Source of the DNA: HGM04593 sp964512955
Lineage (GTDB): Bacteria; Bacteroidota; Bacteroidia; Bacteroidales; Bacteroidaceae
Direction of reading: 5' to 3'
NCBI GenBank assembly: GCA_964512955.1
Contig: CAZEKX010000078.1
Span: 1-8,538, forward strand
DNA length: 8,538 nucleotides
Both the position numbers and the translations under genes were made by a program. The notes under the pieces are model-generated. The model saw nothing but the letters and a program-made list of their open reading frames with translations, had not been told where the DNA came from and made no database searches. The number at the start of each line of letters is the position of its first letter. Position 1 is the first letter of the stretch. Positions 1 to 6,082 of this stretch are shown here, one piece after another.

Positions 1-42
1 GGTCAGCGACTAACGCACTTTTTCACTTTTTTTGCTCCGTGA

Positions 43-375
43 ACCGTAATTTTTTGTGAAAATCTTGAAACAGTGAAGTCGTATATCCCTGCTGATAAAT
101 TATTTGAGATGAGTGATATAATTGATAAGTATTATGACTCCTCTACTTTATATGTGCCATACGGAGCAAAAGAGAAGTACGAAAGTACTCCGGGATGGAG
201 TAGTTTTAATACTATTGTTGAAATGACTCTCGAAGAAACGGATATAGATATGATACGTGGTGATATTTCGGAAATATATTACGACTTAAATGGAAACCGT
301 GTGCAGAATATTGATGCACCGGGCATATACTTAGTAAGAAAGAACGGTACAACAAATAAGGTGCTTATTAAATAA
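43..375 (+). pseudogene. C-terminal remnant of a BspA-like leucine-rich-repeat surface protein
   Basis: The reading frame is open from 43 to the TAA at 373-375 and closed upstream by TGA at 40-42. It first encodes CENLETV, the closing motif of a BspA-type (LRR_5) repeat. Next comes TLYVPYGAKEKYESTPGW, which is typical of the last repeat of such proteins, and then a short C-terminal tail with YDLNGNRV and GIYLVRK, resembling the secretion or anchoring tails of Bacteroidales surface proteins. Family members are usually several hundred residues long with a signal peptide, and neither feature is present. The GTG at 73 falls inside the repeat and is an unlikely true start. The upstream part lies outside the window or in another frame, so a frameshift, a nonsense change, a sequencing error or a truncation are all possible. 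Family assignment is fairly sure; pseudogene status is not. Confidence 0.55.
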
Positions 376-380
376 TATGT

Positions 381-418
381 AAATAGGAGTCGCAATTTTG
401 TTTTTGCGACTCCTATTT
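381..418. terminator. Bidirectional intrinsic terminator between convergent genes
   Basis: A perfect 15-bp inverted repeat has arms at 381-395 (AAATAGGAGTCGCAA) and 404-418, with an 8-nt T-rich loop. It lies 5 nt after the LRR remnant stop. It also contains the TAG stop (413-415) of the convergent thiamine pyrophosphokinase gene, so it can serve both transcripts. The A/T-rich ends of the stem provide a short U-rich exit in either direction. Confidence 0.8.
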
Positions 419-1051
419 GTAATTTATGAACAATATGTATTCGCCCTCGGCATCTATGGTGAATTCGTCACCTGTACATTCGTTCAGTGTCCCTTGCCAC
501 CAATTTGTGAAATCGAAAAGGGGGTATTTCAATCCCGTTGAACGGAACTCTTTTGCAGTAAAGTTAAATATTGATATCTGTTGCCCGGGATACGATTGCA
601 TTGTGCATTTCCCACTACAAGGAATAAATATTCCATAATCGGTACATGTGCAGACTGTGGCACCCATCCTCGCATATTCTATCAACAAACTAATGTTGCC
701 AAGTGTGTGGTCTTCGCGTTTACCTGTTGCTCCAACAATAACTATGTGCCGTTTTTCCTGTTTCAAAAGAAATTGTACTGCTTTTGTTTGGTCGTTGCTC
801 TCCTGCTCATCTATGCAATACAAAATACTTGCAAAACGTTTTCGGTATTCTTCTTTTAAAGAATCGCCATCTCCCACAATAGCATCGGGTAAGAATCCCA
901 TGTCTATATATTTATTGGCTGCACCATCGCAACAAACCACATAAGGAGCCTCCAATAGTATATTCTGTGGTATTTCTGCTGTGGGGTACTCTCCATTTGC
1001 AAGTATCACAGCCTCGGTCTCTTTAAATAACTTAATCACATATTTATCCAT
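413..1051 (-). CDS. thiN: Thiamine pyrophosphokinase
   Basis: This enzyme transfers pyrophosphate from ATP to thiamine, giving thiamine pyrophosphate and AMP in the cytoplasm. The protein has 212 residues, normal for the family. Visible motifs are CDGAANK (about 41-47), PDAIVGDGDS (55-64, the acidic metal/ATP site), NDQTKA (86-91) and GATGKREDHTLGN (107-119). The C-terminal half is the beta-rich thiamine-binding domain. The ATG overlaps the 3' end of the pnuC-type gene by 8 nt, which suggests translational coupling, and the gene is last in the riboswitch-controlled operon. Its job here is to phosphorylate imported thiamine, trapping it and producing the riboswitch ligand. The stop codon sits inside the right arm of the terminator hairpin. 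Confidence 0.93.
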   Translation of the reverse strand: MDKYVIKLFKETEAVILANGEYPTAEIPQNILLEAPYVVCCDGAANKYIDMGFLPDAIVGDGDSLKEEYRKRFASILYCIDEQESNDQTKAVQFLLKQEKRHIVIVGATGKREDHTLGNISLLIEYARMGATVCTCTDYGIFIPCSGKCTMQSYPGQQISIFNFTAKEFRSTGLKYPLFDFTNWWQGTLNECTGDEFTIDAEGEYILFINYK

Positions 1052-1637
1052 TTGCGGGTATCATTGTTTTCCATTTGTGATAGCCAAAGATAGCAATAAT
1101 TGCGTAAACGGCGTAAAGTGCCGACGTAAAATATAATTCTTTGTAGATATACAACCCAACACATACTATGTCTACAATAATCCACACCATCCACTGCTCT
1201 ATGTATTTACGTGCAAGCATATACATTCCTACTATACTAAGCGCCGTTGTAAAGGCGTCGGAACAAGGGACATTACTGTCGGTGAATGTTATAAGTATCC
1301 ATGCAATAAGAATCCATATCAGGCAGAACAGCAGGCTTAGCCATATACCCTTTTTAGCGGGTATATGACTTATAGCCAACTCTTTTTCTTCTATTGCTTC
1401 ATTTGTATTCTTGAATAATTTGAAACCATACTTCCACGATACCCACCCATATACGGCAATAAGCAGGTAGTAGATGTTTATGCCAAAATCGGCGTATAGT
1501 CCGGCATCGTAGTAAATGAATAGGTATATTGCAGGCATAATAATACTTGTTATCCATAGGTTTATGCTTGCATGATATTCCTGCCATAGGTATATCAATC
1601 CTATCAATGTCCCAATTATTTCAATAGCAATATCCAT
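1044..1637 (-). CDS. pnuC: PnuC-family vitamin transporter, probably thiamine-specific (PnuT)
   Basis: This is a 197-residue integral membrane protein with about seven hydrophobic segments. It carries the PnuC hallmark YYLLIAVYGWVSWKYG (56-71) and the conserved late stretch from about 126 to 190, which includes SDAFTTALSIVGMYML and a final GYHKWK. The PnuC family carries nicotinamide riboside or, in the PnuT branch, thiamine by facilitated diffusion, with capture by a cytoplasmic kinase. Position decides the likely substrate: it lies between a TPP-riboswitch-controlled TonB receptor (11 nt upstream) and thiamine pyrophosphokinase (8-nt overlap), and no nicotinamide riboside kinase is nearby. 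Family membership is secure. The thiamine assignment is inferred from context and agrees with published comparative genomics of Bacteroidota thiamine loci. Confidence 0.9.
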   Translation of the reverse strand: MDIAIEIIGTLIGLIYLWQEYHASINLWITSIIMPAIYLFIYYDAGLYADFGINIYYLLIAVYGWVSWKYGFKLFKNTNEAIEEKELAISHIPAKKGIWLSLLFCLIWILIAWILITFTDSNVPCSDAFTTALSIVGMYMLARKYIEQWMVWIIVDIVCVGLYIYKELYFTSALYAVYAIIAIFGYHKWKTMIPANG

Positions 1638-1648
1638 TTTTTACTTTG

Positions 1649-3883
1649 TTAGAAGGTAAACGAAATGTGTCCCAGTACGTTTGTACCTGCTTGTGCAGCA
1701 TATCCTGCATAGTTGTAGCGAATCTTCTCTGTTCCATCGAAATAGAATCCGCTACCGGCATATCCGTTATTCTCATACTCTTCGTTAAACAGGTTGTAGA
1801 TATTAATTCCTACGGTTATATTCTTAACATTATGTAGTTTGAACGAGTAGGACATATATAGGTTGTTTACGAAATATGCATCCAATTTACAATCATCTTG
1901 CTTTGCATTGCTCATATACTGTTCACTGACATATTGTGAATGTAAAGATAATGACAATCCTTTATAGTTATATCCTAATATGTTGTTGAATACAATGTCG
2001 GGTGAAAAGGCTATTGGCGTGTCGCCATGCTCAATTTTCCATTGTGCTCCGCCTGCATCTTCATTTTCATAAAGAATCTCGGTGAAGTTTTTTATTTTAT
2101 TGCTACTAAATGTAGCATTCATATCCCATGAAAGTCCAAAATTTGTCTCTATACCCGCCATAAGTTCTACTCCGGCGCGGTAACTATCGGGGACATTATC
2201 TGCCATAGCCTCGCCAATCTCATTAAGTTCTCCGGTAAGTACCAATTGGTCTTTGTATTTCATGTAGTAGAGGTTTGCTCCGGCGTGCAACCACGAATTG
2301 CCGAACGTGTATCCCAATTCGTAGTCCATGAGTCGTTCCTCGCGTGGGTGTACGGTGAACTTGCCATCGGTGTAGTTGTTGCGTGTGGGCTCTTTGTGTG
2401 CCATGCTGAACGAACCGAATATGCGATTGTGCTTGTCAATCTGCCACGAAAGTCCCACCTTAGGGTTGAAGAAGTCGAAATTCTCATCGACATTCAGACG
2501 TTGCAGCCCCTCGTTGGTTACGCTGTTCCATTTATCGTTGCATCCATCTATTTTGTAATCGATATGGTGATATTGCAGGTCAACGTATGCATTAAGCCCT
2601 TTTACCAACGTGTAATCGGCTTTTAGATAGATGTTTCCATCGTTTTTTCTTCCTTTGTTTCGGTAGTATTCGTGGTCGGCATCTAAATCGCCTATGTAGT
2701 TCTTAATCCACAAAACATTTCCAAAGTGATCGCCGTAGTATCGGTTGTATGCTCCACCCATTGTGGCATTTATACGGCTGTTCTTGTAGTTAAGAGAGAA
2801 TATTCCTCCGCCAAAATGGTTGTCCATGGCTTTCTTACGTACCAAATCGCTCTTCTTAACCTCTTCGCCGTTGTTTGTGAAGGGTTGTATGCCATATTCT
2901 ACCAATTTACGGTTTCCCTTATACTCTTGGTAATAACCATCGCCTTTTGTGTAGTGCAGACCGATATTCATGCTCCAATTGTTATTGAAGTGGTGGTCGG
3001 CAAGTATTTGATAGTTCTTCTGTATGTAATTGTCGGTTTGGTCTTTGTAGTAATGTGCTATACCGTTGTTGTCTGTAAACATATATCCGCAACTGTTGTA
3101 GCGACGTCCATACTCTTTCATCTCCTCTTTCGATGCGTAGTTCCATGCATGGTATGTCTTTTCATCACCTGCAAATGTTATAAGACGTACAGAACTTTTT
3201 TTGCCGTACCATGCACCTTGCAAGTAGTACGATTTTAGTTCAGCCGAGGCGCGGTCTATGTAGCCATCACTCTCTATATTCGACAAACGTGCATCGAGCG
3301 ACCACTGCTCCTTTATAAGTCCTGTACCCACTTTTATCGTCTCTTTGTGTGTACCGAACGAACCCAAAGAACCATTAAACTCTGCGTATGGCTGCTGTGA
3401 AAGGTTTGTTGTTTGTAGGTTTATGCTTGCTCCAAATGAGCCCGCACCATTTGTCGATGTTCCTACACCACGTTGTATCTGCACATCTTTAACCGATGAT
3501 GCTATGTCGGGGAGGTTCACCCAAAATACCGTATGGCTTTCGGCATCATTAATAGGTATTCCGTTTGCCGTAACATTTATACGTGTGCCATCGGTACCTC
3601 GTACGCGTAGGGTGGTGTACCCAATACCGGCGCCTGCATCACTTGTGGTTATGGCACTTGGAGTCATACTTATTAGATAGGGAAAATCGACTCCGCTATT
3701 GTAGGTTTTCAACTCTTTGCTATCTACGTTTGTGTAGGCGATGGGTGTTGTCTCCGTTGCTCTTGTCGATAGAATTTCCACCTCCTGCAAGCCATAGACT
3801 CGCAAACTGTCTTTGTTCTCTGTTTGTGCGTAAACAGATAGAGTTGCCAATATAAAGCAACCAAGCAATGTTCTCTTTTTCAT
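1649..3883 (-). CDS. TonB-dependent outer-membrane receptor for thiamine (predicted)
   Basis: This 744-residue protein has a signal peptide, MKKRTLLGCFILATLSVYAQ, cleaved after Gln20. A short N-terminal segment leads into a plug domain at about 33-158, with a VEI-type TonB-box-like stretch, LRVRGTDGTRINVTANGIPI and VQIQRGVGTSTNGAGSFGA. The rest is a 22-strand-type beta barrel rich in Tyr, Asn and Gly, ending in the aromatic ISFTF that the BAM complex recognises. It lacks the N-terminal carboxypeptidase-regulatory-like domain of SusC proteins and has no SusD partner, so it is a siderophore/vitamin-type receptor. It is the first gene after a TPP riboswitch and precedes pnuC and thiN. It therefore most likely imports thiamine or a close derivative across the outer membrane. 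No Shine-Dalgarno sequence precedes the ATG, which is usual for this phylum. Confidence 0.9.
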   Translation of the reverse strand: MKKRTLLGCFILATLSVYAQTENKDSLRVYGLQEVEILSTRATETTPIAYTNVDSKELKTYNSGVDFPYLISMTPSAITTSDAGAGIGYTTLRVRGTDGTRINVTANGIPINDAESHTVFWVNLPDIASSVKDVQIQRGVGTSTNGAGSFGASINLQTTNLSQQPYAEFNGSLGSFGTHKETIKVGTGLIKEQWSLDARLSNIESDGYIDRASAELKSYYLQGAWYGKKSSVRLITFAGDEKTYHAWNYASKEEMKEYGRRYNSCGYMFTDNNGIAHYYKDQTDNYIQKNYQILADHHFNNNWSMNIGLHYTKGDGYYQEYKGNRKLVEYGIQPFTNNGEEVKKSDLVRKKAMDNHFGGGIFSLNYKNSRINATMGGAYNRYYGDHFGNVLWIKNYIGDLDADHEYYRNKGRKNDGNIYLKADYTLVKGLNAYVDLQYHHIDYKIDGCNDKWNSVTNEGLQRLNVDENFDFFNPKVGLSWQIDKHNRIFGSFSMAHKEPTRNNYTDGKFTVHPREERLMDYELGYTFGNSWLHAGANLYYMKYKDQLVLTGELNEIGEAMADNVPDSYRAGVELMAGIETNFGLSWDMNATFSSNKIKNFTEILYENEDAGGAQWKIEHGDTPIAFSPDIVFNNILGYNYKGLSLSLHSQYVSEQYMSNAKQDDCKLDAYFVNNLYMSYSFKLHNVKNITVGINIYNLFNEEYENNGYAGSGFYFDGTEKIRYNYAGYAAQAGTNVLGHISFTF

Positions 3884-3894
3884 TGCAATTTCAA

Positions 3895-4000
3895 AATTTA
3901 GTGGAGTGTGGAGCGAAAAAAGAAATCCTCCAAACTCCGTGGTTAAACAGAAAATGGGGATTTTTCCTGTGTGTAGTACAGTGTGCGCACAAAGTACTAC
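3895..4000 (-). promoter_or_regulatory. Expression-platform region of the TPP riboswitch with two hairpins
   Basis: The transcribed leader between the aptamer and the receptor ATG contains two structures. Hairpin A has 7-bp arms at 3973-3979 and 3994-4000, with the inner palindrome TGTGCGCACA at 3982-3991. Hairpin B has 11-bp arms at 3903-3913 and 3928-3938 with a single mismatch (3908/3933) and a 14-nt loop. Neither stem is followed by a U-tract, so a simple intrinsic terminator is not supported. In addition, 3999-4006 at the aptamer 3' edge is exactly complementary to 3895-3902, just upstream of the start codon. These elements could control translation initiation; the mechanism is inferred. 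Confidence 0.5.
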
Positions 4001-4003
4001 TAA

Positions 4004-4077
4004 ATTCCTACGCCGGCATTATCCGGATCAGGTTCTTGGGTATGATCTCAGCCCATGTATTAAGGCACCCCGTTTTT
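4004..4077 (-). ncRNA. TPP riboswitch aptamer (THI element)
   Basis: Read on the minus strand, the conserved boxes appear in the right order: GGGGTGCC (4064-4071), GGCTGAGA ending at 4046, ACCC (4038-4041), AACCTGATC (about 4026-4034), GGATAATGCC (4015-4024) and GCGTAGGAA down to 4005. The CCGG...CCGG stem flanking ATAAT corresponds to the pyrophosphate-sensing arm, and the CTGAGA internal loop to the pyrimidine-sensing arm. The closing P1 helix looks weak and A/U-rich. The aptamer lies about 120 nt upstream of the receptor gene and should repress the whole operon when TPP is high. Confidence 0.95.
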
Positions 4078-4089
4078 GAAATCTGGTTG

Positions 4090-4118
4090 CAAAGTTACTA
4101 AAATTAATCTTTATAAAC
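4090..4118 (-). promoter_or_regulatory. Predicted promoter of the thiamine operon
   Basis: The minus strand carries TAACTTTG (4090-4097), an exact match to the Bacteroides -7 consensus TAnnTTTG. The expected -33 TTTG is poor, with only GTTTA near 4114-4118. Transcription would begin near 4083-4085, about a dozen bases before the first conserved riboswitch box, which is the placement expected for a leader RNA. Confidence 0.55.
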
Positions 4119-4150
4119 GATAAATATGTGTGTTTTTTTGTGAACCTCTC

Positions 4151-4528
4151 TCAGAACTTACGAAATTGTAGTTTTGCATACTTCGATTTAAGAGTCATTC
4201 TACTACGGTTAAGGTGTTGAACTTCAAAACGTTCATCTTCGGCATTGAATATGCCGTAATCCTTTAACTTATCTCCTTTTGCATGTATCATTTGAATAAA
4301 AAGAGAGTCTCCTGTATGCTGAAAACGTCCGAACTGATGTTCTCCAATCTCTATTAAATTCAATTGAACCCGCCAAAAGCGGCTATCCTCTTTTGTGTTT
4401 TCTATATTACCATCACTGTGTGCAATCTCCATAAGTTTCCAGAAACCGCCTAAATCTCCATTCTTGTCCTCTTTTTGACAACTGCAAAGAATGGTTGTGA
4501 ATAATATTATATATATAATCTTTTTCAT
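4151..4528 (-). CDS. Small lipocalin-like lipoprotein, possibly surface-exposed
   Basis: This 125-residue protein has a lipoprotein signal peptide with the lipobox L-C-S-C, so Cys17 is the likely lipidated residue. The mature N-terminus is C-Q-K-E-D, which resembles the QKDDE-type export signal that sends Bacteroidota lipoproteins to the outer face of the outer membrane. The body starts with a GGFWKLMEI strand and ends with MTLKSKYAKLQFRKF, matching the first and last strands of the small lipocalin-like lipoproteins common in this phylum. The ligand is unknown. The gene starts 6 nt after the Wzi-family gene, so the two are probably co-transcribed. No convincing terminator hairpin was found between its stop and the thiamine promoter. 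Exact Pfam family not established. Confidence 0.75.
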   Translation of the reverse strand: MKKIIYIILFTTILCSCQKEDKNGDLGGFWKLMEIAHSDGNIENTKEDSRFWRVQLNLIEIGEHQFGRFQHTGDSLFIQMIHAKGDKLKDYGIFNAEDERFEVQHLNRSRMTLKSKYAKLQFRKF

Positions 4529-4534
4529 ATTCAG

Positions 4535-6010
4535 TTATTTGAAAATATCTATTATGCCTCTTTTGCCAATAGTGAGCATGCCACCGAAATTGTCGCCATA
4601 CAATTCGCCTTTATCGAATGCGAATGACGCTTTTATATTCCAACCCTTCAAGAACTCGGGTTTATAAGTAATCTCCAACATACCCGATGTGTTGTTCTTT
4701 ATATCTGTAAAAGGGTTTTTGTATGTTCCCCAATTATTGGAGTGTGTGAGCAGTACGCGATACCCAAGACTGTTTAAAGGTTCACCCTCTATACCTATAT
4801 GAAATGCCTCCAAACGGTTGTTGTAACATGTAAGAACTCCATCGGTGTTGTATATCGGTGATGTTACAAGCGGGGTTCCTATAATCATTCCATAGTTGAA
4901 CCAACCGTTGTAGAACCCATGTGTGTAATTGGAATCACCGCAACTAATCTGGTCGGGTATATCGCTTGTCGTGTCGTGGTAAATAGGTCCTCCATGGTTC
5001 TTTAAGTTGAAATATTCAATTGCAATACCCTTGACCCATTTGAATTTTTTTAGAGTTAATTCAACACCCACAAGTTGTTCGGTCCAAATACCATACTCCC
5101 AGAACATTTGTGAGTGGTCTTCGAATGTATGTTCGTAATATGTGTTTAATAACCAATCTTTTTCGTGCCACTTAAATGACAAGAAGTAACTGCCCAAGTG
5201 ATTCCCTGCAACATTTGCCCGGTCTGCTCCGCCGTATTGACTGTCTCCTTTTCCTGGAATCAGAATAAGAAAATAGTCTTTCAAACGGTTTGGGTTTTTC
5301 ATTGTCTCACCTTCTTTGTTTCCTCTGTTATATGCAGTTCCGCCGAACTGTGCAACCATCTGAAAACCGCCTTCGAACGTTAATGGGAATTTGTCTTCAT
5401 TGCCAAACTTTCCAAACAGTGCTTTGGAATGGTATCGTGCGCCGACAGTGCGTGCTTTGCCCTCTGCAACGAAATCCTTTTGCCAGTTGCTATCACTAAA
5501 CCATCCATATGCCAAATGACCTCGCAATGTAAACCATCCTCTTGTACCAAAAATATCCCAATACTCCGGAACATCCAAACGAATCTGAGGAATAGGACGT
5601 GCATTGCCACTCTCGGTAAGTCCGCCGGTACTTAGTTTGTGGTTTTTCATAGGTGCCCAACGCTCCTTTTGTCCCATGGACAGAGTGAACATTTTCCAAT
5701 TGACATCGGCAAATGCTTGTTGTATATATATAGTCGATGTATGGTTGTCTGCCGAGATAATATCTATCCCGTAGTTGACACTCCAGTTGCTTTTGCCAAA
5801 CTTGTAATCACCGTCAAACCCCACACGCATATAACTACTGCCTCTCTCTTCGCTCATCACTCCCTGACGATTGGACATGTGCCAGAACGGAGCATAATTG
5901 CCACTTCCGGCACTTCCGCTCAATTCTACATTATACGAAAGATTTTGTGCCACTCCTACAGTAGTCGATAGCATAAGGAGTGTAAAAAGATAGTTCTTAA
6001 TATGTTGCAT
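4535..6010 (-). CDS. Capsule assembly Wzi family outer-membrane protein
   Basis: This 491-residue protein has a signal peptide ending in VGVAQ (cleavage after about residue 22). The N-terminal segment has SGSAGSGNYAPFWHMSNRQG, the typical opening of Bacteroidota Wzi-family barrels, followed by repeated alternating strands such as YMRVGFDGDYKF and the motif QKERWAPM near 114. Later strands include HEKDWLLNTYYEHTFEDHSQMFWE. In E. coli, Wzi is an 18-strand outer-membrane barrel and lectin that anchors group 1 capsule. The Bacteroidota members share the fold, but their individual roles are mostly untested. No glycosyltransferase, Wza/Wzc or polymerase gene is nearby, so it is not inside a capsule locus in this window. 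A role in surface polysaccharide attachment or handling is inferred from the family name only. Confidence 0.85.
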   Translation of the reverse strand: MQHIKNYLFTLLMLSTTVGVAQNLSYNVELSGSAGSGNYAPFWHMSNRQGVMSEERGSSYMRVGFDGDYKFGKSNWSVNYGIDIISADNHTSTIYIQQAFADVNWKMFTLSMGQKERWAPMKNHKLSTGGLTESGNARPIPQIRLDVPEYWDIFGTRGWFTLRGHLAYGWFSDSNWQKDFVAEGKARTVGARYHSKALFGKFGNEDKFPLTFEGGFQMVAQFGGTAYNRGNKEGETMKNPNRLKDYFLILIPGKGDSQYGGADRANVAGNHLGSYFLSFKWHEKDWLLNTYYEHTFEDHSQMFWEYGIWTEQLVGVELTLKKFKWVKGIAIEYFNLKNHGGPIYHDTTSDIPDQISCGDSNYTHGFYNGWFNYGMIIGTPLVTSPIYNTDGVLTCYNNRLEAFHIGIEGEPLNSLGYRVLLTHSNNWGTYKNPFTDIKNNTSGMLEITYKPEFLKGWNIKASFAFDKGELYGDNFGGMLTIGKRGIIDIFK

Positions 6011-6017
6011 AATAAAA

Positions 6018-6044
6018 TTTTTGCACCTGATTAAGGTGCAAAAA
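6018..6044 (-). promoter_or_regulatory. Inverted repeat over the wzi promoter: operator or terminator
   Basis: Perfect 10-bp arms lie at 6018-6027 (TTTTTGCACC) and 6035-6044 (GGTGCAAAAA), separated by 7 nt and centred 21 nt before the wzi ATG. The right arm overlaps the predicted -7 element (6039-6046), as expected for a repressor operator. On the minus strand the hairpin is also followed by TTTTATT, so it could terminate readthrough from the upstream ABC operon. It may do both. Confidence 0.55.
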
Positions 6045-6069
6045 TACTACAAATATTGTGCTATGCAAA
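6039..6069 (-). promoter_or_regulatory. Predicted Bacteroidota promoter of the wzi-lipoprotein operon
   Basis: On the minus strand TTTG (6066-6069) and TATTTTTG (6039-6046) are separated by exactly 19 nt. This fits the known Bacteroides pattern TTTG-N19-21-TAnnTTTG. The -33 box lies 13 nt after the ABC permease stop, so the promoter fills the 72-nt gap and gives a short 5' UTR of roughly 20-25 nt. Confidence 0.7.
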
Positions 6070-6082
6070 ATAAATTTTTAAT

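Noticed and set aside
73..75. GTG as start codon of the LRR protein
   Set aside because: It falls inside the LRR motif ENLETV, whose conserved residues begin upstream of it.
426..944. Overlapping plus-strand open frames of 70-98 codons
   Set aside because: They are antisense shadows of thiamine pyrophosphokinase, which has full catalytic motifs.
2726..3238. 170-codon plus-strand open frame, with others at 2246-2626 and 3345-3680
   Set aside because: They lie antisense within the strongly supported TonB receptor gene and have no recognisable domain. Codon bias of the real gene explains the lack of stops.
3903..3938. Hairpin B as an intrinsic terminator of the riboswitch leader
   Set aside because: The stem is strong, but the bases after it (ACTAAATTTTG) are not a U-tract, so simple intrinsic termination is not supported.
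4129..4150. Terminator after the lipoprotein gene
   Set aside because: There is a run of seven A on the minus strand but no stable inverted repeat, and the T-rich tail is on the wrong strand.
5639..5971. 110-codon plus-strand open frame
   Set aside because: It is antisense to the Wzi-family gene, with no domain, signal peptide or promoter of its own.
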